Below, piece by piece: positions 6,057 through 12,709 of a stretch of DNA of 12,709 bases. Source of the stretch: Bdellovibrionales bacterium (GTDB lineage Bacteria; Bdellovibrionota; UBA1018; CAIMNF01); assembly GCA_947457605.1 (NCBI GenBank), contig CANGWP010000058.1:1-12709 (forward strand), in the 5' to 3' direction. A program made the position numbers and the translations under genes. Below the pieces are notes generated by a model. The model saw only the letters and a list, made by a program, of their open reading frames with translations, did not search any database and was not told the origin of the DNA. How positions within the stretch are numbered: position 1 is the first letter of the stretch; the number at the start of each line of letters is the position of its first letter.

Positions 6057-6278
6057 GCAGTCAAAGATAAGTAAAGCGCTTCAATCGTACCCTAAGACTG
6101 GATAGCGGAACAGATACATGGCAAATCCTCGGAGTCAGGTGAGTTTGGCCGACTCTCGCGAGTCATGACAGACGATAGCGAGGCCGCAGGATGCGGCTCG
6201 GAGGCCAAGCTCACCTGACTCCGAGGACTAACCTGGTATTTATTGAGTCTGGATACCCAATCTTCGGGCGACGTAAAC
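6057..6278. other. 222-nt gene-free region between convergent genes
   Basis: No convincing reading frame lies here. The two flanking genes converge on it. Its main content is the structured inverted-repeat element at 6126-6227, described separately. The left 69 nt and the right 51 nt around that element show no clear promoter, RNA gene or U-tract terminator. Confidence 0.75.
6126..6227. repeat. 102-bp element with 25-bp inverted-repeat arms and two internal hairpins
   Basis: The left arm (6126-6150) and right arm (6203-6227) pair over all 25 positions, with a single G-T mismatch at 6144/6209 that would be a G-U wobble in RNA. Inside are two further stems. GACTC/GAGTC closes a TCGC loop (6151-6164), and GCCGC/GCGGC closes an AGGAT loop (6183-6197), with CGA/TCG extending the latter past one bulged G. 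Folded, it makes a long stalk with two branches. Possible roles are a bidirectional transcription stop between convergent operons, a REP-like or MITE-like repeat, or a structured RNA. No run of T follows either arm, so it is not a standard intrinsic terminator. No target-site duplication is evident. The structure is certain; the role is open. Confidence 0.8.
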
Positions 6279-6896
6279 TCAATTCTTAATCTTGATGCTG
6301 ATGATCTTCACATCCTGATTCGGACGATCCATCTCATTTCTGGCGACATTTGAAATTTTATTCACCACATCCATTCCAGAGGTCACTTCGCCAAAAATGG
6401 TATGTCGGCCATTCAGGTGGGGAGTGGGGGCAACCGTGATGAAAAACTGCGAGCCATTGGTATTGGGGCCTGCGTTTGCCATGGCAAGGATGCCGGGCTT
6501 TGCAAAACTGTCGAGTGGGCCCACTTCATCCTCGAATTGATAGCCGGGGCCTCCGATTCCTTGGCCGAGTGGATCTCCGCCCTGAATCATGAAATCAGGA
6601 ATCACTCGATGAAAAATAGTGCCGGCATAGAGGCTCTTGCCCTTCATTTTTTTGCCGGATTTAGGATCGGTCCATTCTTTGGAACCGGTGGCAAGGCCTG
6701 TGAAGTTCTCAACCGTTTTCGGAGCCTTGTCCTTAAAAAGAGTAACCGTGATGCTGCCCATCGAAGTCTTGATGGTGGCTACGGGATTCTTTGTGGCCGG
6801 AGCTTTCTTTTCGGTGGTTGGATTCTTTTCAGCCGTTTTTTCCGCGGCAAAAGTAGTGGGAGCAAGAAGGAGAGCGAACAAGATCAGTGTTTTCAT
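6279..6896 (-). CDS. exported cyclophilin-type peptidyl-prolyl cis-trans isomerase
   Basis: The 205-residue product begins with a signal peptide (KTLILFALLLAPTTFA, likely cut near 17-18). A Lys/Glu/Thr/Pro-rich linker follows to about 36, then a cyclophilin domain. Active-site segments are FHRVIPDFMIQGGDP (95-109), MANAGPNTNGSQFFIT (139-154) and LNGRHTIFGEV (161-171). R97, Q105 and H165 sit at the usual catalytic and binding positions. The GSKEWTDPKSGKKMKGKS insertion (71-88) before the catalytic strand is common in bacterial and divergent loop-type cyclophilins. It should speed proline isomerisation in proteins folding in the periplasm or exposed at the envelope. The signal peptide supports the ATG at 6896, although the GGGAG before it is spaced closer than normal. 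It follows metG by 48 nt and ends the right-hand operon. Confidence 0.92.
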   Translation of the reverse strand: MKTLILFALLLAPTTFAAEKTAEKNPTTEKKAPATKNPVATIKTSMGSITVTLFKDKAPKTVENFTGLATGSKEWTDPKSGKKMKGKSLYAGTIFHRVIPDFMIQGGDPLGQGIGGPGYQFEDEVGPLDSFAKPGILAMANAGPNTNGSQFFITVAPTPHLNGRHTIFGEVTSGMDVVNKISNVARNEMDRPNQDVKIISIKIKN

Positions 6897-6944
6897 GCTC
6901 CCGACTCTAAATCAGGATGGGGCCACAATCAAGAGCCTGTCTGG

Positions 6945-8432
6945 TCAGGCGGGTTTCGCAGGCTCAAGTCGCGGAAACAATACCGGTGGATCGGCAAGAA
7001 TGTAGTTACGGGCTTTCAGCTCAAGAATTCCCGGCTTCATACCAAGGGAAGCAAGAGCTTTCGAACCCGTTTCAGGCAAGAAGGTCGCAAGGACTTGCGA
7101 TACCACATCAATGCCATAAAGCCCGTTGTAGATCACTTCAATGAACTTTTTGCGACCTTCCGGTTGATCGTCCTTAAGACCCCAAGGCGCTTGATCATTG
7201 ATGTACCCATTCACCCGATTTACTTCAGACCAGAGACGATCGAGCGCGCGATGGTGTTCGCGCTTTTCCATGTGTTCATTCATTTCAGCAATGAAGGAAG
7301 AGAAATCAAAAGCCAGAGGCATACCCTCGGATGGAATCGAATCGCCAATGCGTTTCCGGGCAAGTTTCACCACGCGCATGAGAAGATTGCCGTAGTCGTT
7401 TCCAAGTTCCGATTGATGGCGCTTCAACAGGTCTTCGAGCACGAACGCGCCGTTGCTGTTGGAGGGGATGGCTCGCAAAATATAGTACCGAAGTGAATCG
7501 ATGGGAACTTTTGCAAGAACATCCATCGGGTCAACACCATTCCCAAGACTCTTTGACATCTTCCGGCCATCGGCTGCGAGTACCATTCCATGGACATAGA
7601 TCTGTTTCGGGAGCGGGATTCCGGCCGCGTGAAGCATGATGGGCCAGATCACCGCATGAAACCAAAGAATGTCGCGTCCGATGACGTGGGTGTCGTTTGG
7701 CCAGTAGCCTTTGGACTCGGAGGCCGTGTAGTAGTTGATGAGCGCATCAAACCAAGTGTAGATCACGTATTCCGGCTTGCCCGGAACAGGAATCCCCCAA
7801 CCTTTGGATGGGCGGGTGATCGAAAGATCGCGCATGGGCTCGCTCTCTAGCCGCGAGAGAATTTCTTTTCGGGAAAGCTCAGGGTTCACAAAACCTGGAT
7901 TCGCTTTCAGATACTCGATGATCCACTTTTGGTATTGCCCGGTCTTTAAGAAGAAGCCCTTTTCTACGAGTTTGTCGAGCGGTTTGTAGTGTGCTGGGCA
8001 CTTTCCGTCTGGAGCTTGAAGCTCGGTGTAATAGGCCTCGCAATTGCCGCAATAAAGCCCCTCATATTCGCCAAAATAGATGTCGCCTTTTGCCTCGAGA
8101 ATCTTCCAGATTTTGTGGGTTGCCTCATGATGGCGGGGCTCGCTCGTCCGAATGAACTCATCGTAGGAGATGTTGAGTTTCGAGCAAAAGGATCTGAAGA
8201 GCTCGACATTGCGGTCTACAAATTCGCGGGTGGGTAGGCCTGCGGTCTCGGCGCTCTTGACGAGGTTTTGGCCGTTTTCATCAGTGCCGGTCAGGAAGTA
8301 AACCTCATGGCCATTCAAGCGATGCCAGCGCGCATACGAATCCGTGACGATTTTTTCATAAGCGTGTCCCATATGGGGAGCGCCATTTGGATAATCGATT
8401 GCCGTGGTGATGGAAAACTTCGTTTTGGACAT
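6945..8432 (-). CDS. metG: methionyl-tRNA synthetase
   Basis: This 495-residue class I synthetase has HMGH (20-23) as its HIGH signature within DYPNGAPHMGHAYEK, and KMSKS at 291-295 in GRKMSKSLGN. A single zinc-knuckle site lies in the connective domain (C128, C131, C145, H148). The YTWFDALINYY segment (225-235) and the anticodon-binding helical region beyond about 340 match the family. The enzyme charges tRNA-Met with methionine using ATP. It lacks the C-terminal tRNA-binding/dimerisation domain present in many longer MetRS proteins, and should therefore act as a monomer unless a separate partner exists elsewhere. An AGGG lies about 9 nt before the ATG at 8432. It follows the Yip1-like gene by 20 nt within the operon. 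Confidence 0.97.
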   Translation of the reverse strand: MSKTKFSITTAIDYPNGAPHMGHAYEKIVTDSYARWHRLNGHEVYFLTGTDENGQNLVKSAETAGLPTREFVDRNVELFRSFCSKLNISYDEFIRTSEPRHHEATHKIWKILEAKGDIYFGEYEGLYCGNCEAYYTELQAPDGKCPAHYKPLDKLVEKGFFLKTGQYQKWIIEYLKANPGFVNPELSRKEILSRLESEPMRDLSITRPSKGWGIPVPGKPEYVIYTWFDALINYYTASESKGYWPNDTHVIGRDILWFHAVIWPIMLHAAGIPLPKQIYVHGMVLAADGRKMSKSLGNGVDPMDVLAKVPIDSLRYYILRAIPSNSNGAFVLEDLLKRHQSELGNDYGNLLMRVVKLARKRIGDSIPSEGMPLAFDFSSFIAEMNEHMEKREHHRALDRLWSEVNRVNGYINDQAPWGLKDDQPEGRKKFIEVIYNGLYGIDVVSQVLATFLPETGSKALASLGMKPGILELKARNYILADPPVLFPRLEPAKPA

Positions 8433-8452
8433 AGGTGATTACCCTATCAGAA

Positions 8453-9154
8453 TCAAGCCATGCCGAAAAGCTTTGCCGCTACAAGGGCTGCAAAGCCTAT
8501 AAAACAGCCCAAAATCAGAGTGAGGATGATTCCAGGCAGGAAAATGATCCCGCCCGCTCTCAGATACGAAATCCGGAATCTCAAGCCGATGCCGATGATG
8601 AGAATCGCAATGTGGTAAATCCAACCGATTGCAGAGCCCAGGTTGAGAGGCAGAAATCCCAGGATCGCCCCAACCAGGGTGGGGGCCGCAGAAATAGCTG
8701 CAAGTCGGATGAAAATCGAAAGGTCCATCGGGTCACGCTCGGAGGCCGTCTCTTTCGGGATAAAGATCATCCCACCCACATAAAGAACCAGTCCTGATAT
8801 GCAGAAATTTGCAAGCGCTTGGAACGGAGACACGATCAAAGCCCCTACTTCAAGCGCCATGGAGGAAGAAACCGGGTTCGCAGCATTTCCTGCCTGGTTC
8901 CAAATCGTCTCGGGAACATCCTTGAAAATCGGCAAGTTGGAAAACTGATCTTGGACCCGTTTTACGCTGTCCCAGAGGGTTTCGTGTTTTACGATCCGGG
9001 TCATCCACTCAAGAATGGCGGCAAGCCAATTCACAAGAATTCCGAAGGCAAGAGCCTGGGCAAAGCTGATGGACGGGAGTCGCTCCCGGAAAAACCGGAC
9101 GGGCTCGGTAAGAACTTGGATCAGATCCTTGAAGAAGTTTCGAAAAAATTCCAT
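8453..9154 (-). CDS. Yip1-family-like inner-membrane protein
   Basis: The 233-residue protein starts with an amphipathic stretch (MEFFRNFFKDLIQVLTEPVRFF). The V-x-x-P-x-x-FF pattern there is common at the start of bacterial Yip1 domains. About five hydrophobic segments follow: near 32-50, 102-130, 148-172, 178-192 and 200-230. Bacterial members of this family are integral membrane proteins without a settled function. The ATG follows the stop of the DUF4340 gene with no gap, so co-translation is likely and a link to the upstream ABC complex is plausible. The loop between the first and second hydrophobic regions (about 51-100) is polar. The family assignment rests on overall pattern rather than a diagnostic residue, so it is moderate. 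Confidence 0.8.
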   Translation of the reverse strand: MEFFRNFFKDLIQVLTEPVRFFRERLPSISFAQALAFGILVNWLAAILEWMTRIVKHETLWDSVKRVQDQFSNLPIFKDVPETIWNQAGNAANPVSSSMALEVGALIVSPFQALANFCISGLVLYVGGMIFIPKETASERDPMDLSIFIRLAAISAAPTLVGAILGFLPLNLGSAIGWIYHIAILIIGIGLRFRISYLRAGGIIFLPGIILTLILGCFIGFAALVAAKLFGMA

Positions 9155-10594
9155 TTACTTAGCTTTCCACGAATCCGCTTTCAGGGGAAAGCTATTCTTC
9201 ATGGAATCCGGAAGGAGAAATGCCTCGTTCAGCCTCGAAAGAAGATCGCGCGCAAACAACTTCCCGCCCGACTCGTAGATCCGGTAGGTGAATTTCTTCG
9301 GATTCTTCTCGTCCCCAAGGTGAATCGTCAGGTCGTCGCCCTTCGGTGCAGGAGCGGGTGTTTTGATTTCAGGGCAGTGCTCGGTGGCCATCAGGTCAAT
9401 CAGACCCTGAACCTTGCCCGGATCAAGCTTTGGCTCAGCGGTTTTTTGAGCCCATTTTGAGCCCTCGTAATTGAACTCCGCAGGAGGCGAATACGTCTTG
9501 CCCTCAAGTCTCACCCGGGTGATGAGCACCTTCTCGCCCTGTGTGAGGAGAAGATTGCGTCTCAGTTCATCCCGCTTCTTGTTGGTTTGAACCAGTAGGT
9601 TGCTCTCGATTTCGTACACGAGCGAAAGGCCCGGTGAGCGCAAGAAAACACGAGTGACCCCGGGCTGACTCTTCGCCACAGACTTCCCTTCAATCTTGGT
9701 CAGCAGCTCAAATCGGACAGGTGCCCCCTTTTTCAGGCGGAGCTCAAAGCTCACCGTGGACTTCGCACCCTTCCAGTCAGCATCCTTTGGAAATTCCTTC
9801 GCCTTGACTTGAGAAATGGAAGAAAGCATCGTTCCCACGCGTTCCTGATCGGCCGCCATGCCATTGATCTCCCAGACTCCATTTGCGAATTTTCCCTCTA
9901 GCTTTCCTGCTGAAGTCTTGCCTGTGAAAGACTCCACATCCAGTCGATCGAACTGGAAGATCGATTTGTCTCGGAAGTGGGTAAGATTCTTGTCAAAAAG
10001 ATTGGAGCGATAAAAATTGGCAACGAGAAAAATAGTTCCATCGTTCAATTTTCCGTCCACGGAAGACCCAACGAAGATCTTGTCTCCGATCGGGTGATTT
10101 TCACCAAACCAAGCGGTAACCTTTTTCCCGTTTTCGAGGGTCAACTCCACAAACGAAGTATTGAGGTTCGTCCTCTTTGTATCGCTTAAGCCGTACTCGT
10201 CGAGAATCCTGCTTCGCTTTTCGGGAGTTTCATCCTCGAGGCTGATGGTTTCACTGGCGCTCATTCCTGATGCATTGTTCAGGTAATCCCGGATGCTGTC
10301 TCCATCCCCTTTCAGGGTTTCAGGATAGGTAAGGGTCCACTCGGCGGTCGAGCCCACTTTGCAGGTCTTTTTTTCAAGACTTTCGCACTTTCCCTCGATG
10401 AGTCCCGCAGCGGATTTGATCCGGAAGGACGCCACCTGGTCTGATTCGGCAGAAAATTGCAGGGGTTTTTTCGTCTGGGCATCGGATCTTTCCTTTTTTG
10501 GCTTGTGTGAAAATTGCAGCCAATACACGAACGATCCGAAGACAAAGAGGATTGCAGAGAGAATGAGGGGAGTTTTCCAATCGGGCTTCTTCAT
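9155..10594 (-). CDS. DUF4340 domain membrane-anchored protein of a GldFG-type ABC system
   Basis: From the ATG at 10594 the product is 479 residues. One transmembrane helix near the N-terminus (TPLILSAILFVFGSFVYWLQF) is followed by a long extracytoplasmic region. This region has the repeated beta-rich layout of DUF4340, with segments such as VELTLENGKKVTAWFGENHP and GDKIFVGSSVDGKL. DUF4340 proteins commonly follow GldF- and GldG-like genes and are thought to be part of the same ABC complex. Here the gene lies 15 nt after the GldG-like stop. The ribosome binding site GAGAGG, 9 nt before ATG 10594, favours that start over the TTG at 10600. Substrate and process are unknown. Confidence 0.88.
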   Translation of the reverse strand: MKKPDWKTPLILSAILFVFGSFVYWLQFSHKPKKERSDAQTKKPLQFSAESDQVASFRIKSAAGLIEGKCESLEKKTCKVGSTAEWTLTYPETLKGDGDSIRDYLNNASGMSASETISLEDETPEKRSRILDEYGLSDTKRTNLNTSFVELTLENGKKVTAWFGENHPIGDKIFVGSSVDGKLNDGTIFLVANFYRSNLFDKNLTHFRDKSIFQFDRLDVESFTGKTSAGKLEGKFANGVWEINGMAADQERVGTMLSSISQVKAKEFPKDADWKGAKSTVSFELRLKKGAPVRFELLTKIEGKSVAKSQPGVTRVFLRSPGLSLVYEIESNLLVQTNKKRDELRRNLLLTQGEKVLITRVRLEGKTYSPPAEFNYEGSKWAQKTAEPKLDPGKVQGLIDLMATEHCPEIKTPAPAPKGDDLTIHLGDEKNPKKFTYRIYESGGKLFARDLLSRLNEAFLLPDSMKNSFPLKADSWKAK

Positions 10595-10609
10595 GATCAA
10601 AAACCTCTC

Positions 10610-11995
10610 TTACAACTTCTTCCGTCGAACCCAGATGACGATTCCAAAAATCGCAATCAGAAGCGGAATCAGGATTACACAGGTCCAGAAAATCAGGATC
10701 GCCTGATTTTGGGAGATCTCCAGGGTTGATCCTTCGTCTTCTTTTGCCCGGATTGAAATCAGGCTTTCATCTTCGACCGCCCAGCTGATGGCGTTCAAGA
10801 AGAGATCCACGTTGGCACCAAAGCGGGAGAACTGGTTGTTCGGAAATTGTCCTGATCCGAACACCACGAGGCGCGTTTCGCGCGTTGAGGTGGAGTCTTT
10901 TTTCTTGCCGCTCACCTGGATTGCGGTGGTAAGCGGCCCGGCAAGATCAGATGGGTCCTTTTTGGCAGAGCCCTTCGAGAGTGCGGCAAAATCGGTTTCA
11001 CCGAATGCGTTCGGGGTCGTCTTCGCAATCCAGTTTGTTTTCAAGCCCTCGGGAGCAGGACTTGTGAGTTCAAGCGGCCTTGAGAAGGGAAAATAGCTTT
11101 GCCCCTGAAAGTCTTTTCCGAGTGCGATTTCCTTGTTGAAGGTTGCAATGATCGGAACCGTTGCATCGACACCGATCATCTTCGACACGGGATCCACGAT
11201 GAGCGCGGATTTTGTCGTCACGCCGTACTTCTCGAGAATGGCCTTCAATTCTTTGTTCTGATCCTGGCCGTTCAAAGTGGCATCGAGACCCACAACCATT
11301 CGCCCGCCTTCCTGAAGGTAGGTTTCGAGCATTTTCACTTCCGCTGGAAACAGGGCCTTATTCGCGCCCATCATGACCAGGGCGGCACATTCAGCCGGAA
11401 TTTTTGATTCCTGGGCGAGAGTCAGCTCCCTGGTCAGGTAGGACTGATCCTCGAGGCCTTTTTTTGCCACCGAGTAGCCATTGGCGGAATTGTCTGAGAG
11501 CGACGCTTCCCCGTGTCCGATCACGGAACAAATGGTCGGCTTTCCGTCTTTGGTCAGACGGATGAGTTCATTGGTGACCTTTTCTTCGGTGATTTCCTCC
11601 ACCTTTGCGGTCTTTCCCTGATAGCTGAGAATCAGGGTATCCATTTTCTTGATTCCCGCCGCTTTCGCGCGAGTGGGTTCCTTGTTCGGGTCCACGGTTT
11701 CGTACTTGAAAAGGTTCGAGGCCTTTTTGTAGTTCTCGAAAATCGGACGGAATTTTTCGCGGGAACCGAAATCGCCATAGAGGGTGGCCTCAACCGGTTC
11801 TTTCAAACCCTTCATGACTTTTTCGGTCTGATCGGAAAAAGTGTGGATCTTGTTTTTCGTAAGATCCAAACGCTTCGGGTACTGTTTTCCGAGATAGTTG
11901 ATGAGACCGATGATCGAAACAACGACAACGGTGATGAACGCGGAATTCACTCCGAATGAAAGCTTGCGACTTTTTTGCTCTTGATTTGGATTCAT
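10610..11995 (-). CDS. GldG-like ABC transporter auxiliary protein
   Basis: The 461-residue protein has a transmembrane helix near the N-terminus (SAFITVVVVSIIGLINYL) and another at the C-terminus (about 432-456), followed by a short basic tail (VRRKKL). The middle is a large extracytoplasmic domain of the GldG/ABC_transp_aux type. It includes RLDLTKNKIHTFSDQTEKV (42-60), DGKPTICSVIGHGE with nearby residues, and LQEGGRMVVGLDA. RLDLT-x-N-K is the hallmark opening of this family. In gliding Flavobacteria GldG works with GldA and GldF, but relatives occur widely in non-gliding bacteria, so motility should not be assumed. GGAG 7 nt before the ATG, overlapping the end of the permease gene, supports the start, and the gap to the permease is only 3 nt. 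The role is probably as a periplasmic adaptor of the transporter. Confidence 0.92.
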   Translation of the reverse strand: MNPNQEQKSRKLSFGVNSAFITVVVVSIIGLINYLGKQYPKRLDLTKNKIHTFSDQTEKVMKGLKEPVEATLYGDFGSREKFRPIFENYKKASNLFKYETVDPNKEPTRAKAAGIKKMDTLILSYQGKTAKVEEITEEKVTNELIRLTKDGKPTICSVIGHGEASLSDNSANGYSVAKKGLEDQSYLTRELTLAQESKIPAECAALVMMGANKALFPAEVKMLETYLQEGGRMVVGLDATLNGQDQNKELKAILEKYGVTTKSALIVDPVSKMIGVDATVPIIATFNKEIALGKDFQGQSYFPFSRPLELTSPAPEGLKTNWIAKTTPNAFGETDFAALSKGSAKKDPSDLAGPLTTAIQVSGKKKDSTSTRETRLVVFGSGQFPNNQFSRFGANVDLFLNAISWAVEDESLISIRAKEDEGSTLEISQNQAILIFWTCVILIPLLIAIFGIVIWVRRKKL

Positions 11996-11998
11996 GGT

Positions 11999-12709
11999 TT
12001 ATCTCCAGCGATATGAGTCAAGGACCCGGTGGGTGAAGAAAAGGCCGATTCCGACAAAGGAAAGATAGAAAATCACATCCGTTGAGTCGATGATGCCCTG
12101 ACTGAAATTGTTGTAATGCTGAATCAGGGAAAGATAGTCGAGGAAGTCACTCCAGACCGGCCCGGCCGCCTGGGATGCCCAGTTGATGAGCCAGAAGAAG
12201 AGGCCGGCTGCGAAGGTGAGGGCTCCCGCCACAATCTGGTTTTCGGTCATTGCAGAGAACAAGACTCCGGTCGCAACATAGCAGCTGGTCAAAAGCAGGG
12301 TCCCGATATTGCTGGTGACGAGCGCTCCCGCATCCGGATTTCCACAAATGATCAGCACAATCGGATAAACCGATGTCAATGCCAGCATGGTGAAAACGAG
12401 AAGAAGCGCGGAGAGGAACTTTCCGACGATGATTTCCGAGAGACGCATGGGCGCAGTCATGAGGAGCTGAAGCGTCTGAAGTTTCCGCTCTTCCGCAAAC
12501 AAGCGCATGGTGATGAAGGGAACGAGGAAAAGGAAGATCACGTTCATGTTTCCATAGAGCGGACGGATGATTCCTTCGGTAAGGCTCGCACCCTTGCCCA
12601 TGCCGAATTGTTTGTACTGGATGTTTTGGGCTGCAAAGTGCTGGAGATTGAAAAAGAACATCCAGCCCATCAGCACCAGCAACCCCGCCATCACGATGTA
12701 TGCGATGGG
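11999..12709 (-). CDS. GldF-like ABC-2 permease, N-terminus beyond the window
   Basis: The frame is open to the right edge. The visible 236 residues begin PIAYIVMAGLLVLMGWMFFF, the first membrane helix of GldF-like permeases, so only a short N-terminal piece is missing. The GTG at 12694 and ATG at 12691 fall inside this helix and are unlikely starts. The conserved ABC-2 segment (MRLFAEERKLQTLQLLMTAP, then MRLSEIIVGKFLSALLLV) lies after the second helix and contains the coupling region facing the ATPase. Further helices follow, about six in all, ending in the basic SYRWR. With the GldG-like and DUF4340 proteins it should form the membrane part of one transporter. A GldA-like ATPase gene is expected just to the right of the window. 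The transported substrate is unknown. Confidence 0.92.
   Translation of the reverse strand, partial: PIAYIVMAGLLVLMGWMFFFNLQHFAAQNIQYKQFGMGKGASLTEGIIRPLYGNMNVIFLFLVPFITMRLFAEERKLQTLQLLMTAPMRLSEIIVGKFLSALLLVFTMLALTSVYPIVLIICGNPDAGALVTSNIGTLLLTSCYVATGVLFSAMTENQIVAGALTFAAGLFFWLINWASQAAGPVWSDFLDYLSLIQHYNNFSQGIIDSTDVIFYLSFVGIGLFFTHRVLDSYRWR

Noticed and set aside
6126..6227. The inverted-repeat element as a CRISPR repeat or a tRNA
   Set aside because: There is one inverted pair, not regularly spaced direct repeats, and the fold has no tRNA-like arms of the right sizes or CCA-adjacent acceptor.
6402..7496. Long plus-strand open frame (364 codons) lying over the cyclophilin gene, the gap and metG
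   Set aside because: It is antisense to two well-supported genes, its translation has no recognisable domain and a composition typical of a shadow frame, and no ribosome binding site or promoter stands out.
8819..9460. Plus-strand open frame (213 codons) across the Yip1-like/DUF4340 junction
   Set aside because: It is antisense to two genes with good start signals and tight spacing, and the product is unlike known proteins.
10595..10600. TTG at 10600 as the start of the DUF4340 gene
   Set aside because: The GAGAGG ribosome binding site is better spaced for the ATG at 10594, and TTG would sit too close to it.

Overview
The window looks like chromosomal DNA of a Gram-negative bacterium. Evidence for this is the secreted cyclophilin, the OppB-type permease, and the GldF/GldG/DUF4340 membrane set with periplasmic domains. 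Base composition is moderate, and the genes are tightly packed with many start/stop overlaps. The gene content (long uracil phosphoribosyltransferase homologue, heptose-kinase-like GHMP protein, DUF429 protein, GldFG-DUF4340 set) would fit Bdellovibrionota or another former deltaproteobacterial lineage. That placement is a low-confidence inference, because no marker gene here settles the taxonomy.

Left block (about 1-4356, minus strand). This is a compact operon read from right to left: thymidine kinase (tdk), a long uracil phosphoribosyltransferase homologue, hypoxanthine phosphoribosyltransferase (hpt), a GHMP sugar kinase of the heptose-7-phosphate kinase type, a DUF429 RNase H-fold protein, and the start of an OppB-type peptide permease that runs off the left edge. 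Apart from one 24-nt gap, every junction is an overlap (14, 8, 4 and 1 nt), so translational coupling is likely. The first three genes salvage thymidine, a pyrimidine base and purine bases.

Centre (4432-6278). An AT-rich divergent intergenic region separates tdk from three plus-strand genes, the only ones on that strand. The first two overlap by ATGA: an Xre-type HTH regulator and a small nucleotidyltransferase-fold protein. This layout resembles a toxin-antitoxin or abortive-infection pair. A perfect 8-5-8 inverted repeat sits over a good promoter just upstream, suggesting autoregulation. The third gene encodes a TfoX-N-like conserved protein with a lysine/arginine-rich tail. After it lies a 222-nt gene-free stretch holding a 102-bp element with 25-bp inverted-repeat arms and two internal hairpins, placed between convergent genes.

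Right block (6279-12709, minus strand). A second operon reads right to left: a GldF-like ABC-2 permease (cut by the window edge), a GldG-like auxiliary protein, a DUF4340 membrane-anchored protein, a Yip1-like membrane protein, methionyl-tRNA synthetase (metG) and a signal-peptide-bearing cyclophilin. The first three probably work as one envelope ABC-transporter complex whose ATPase gene should lie just beyond the right edge. metG and the cyclophilin are housekeeping genes carried at the end of the same transcription unit.

The best candidate for something new is the HTH-nucleotidyltransferase pair with its operator/promoter. The large structured intergenic element is second. No CRISPR array, insertion sequence, tRNA or rRNA was seen.
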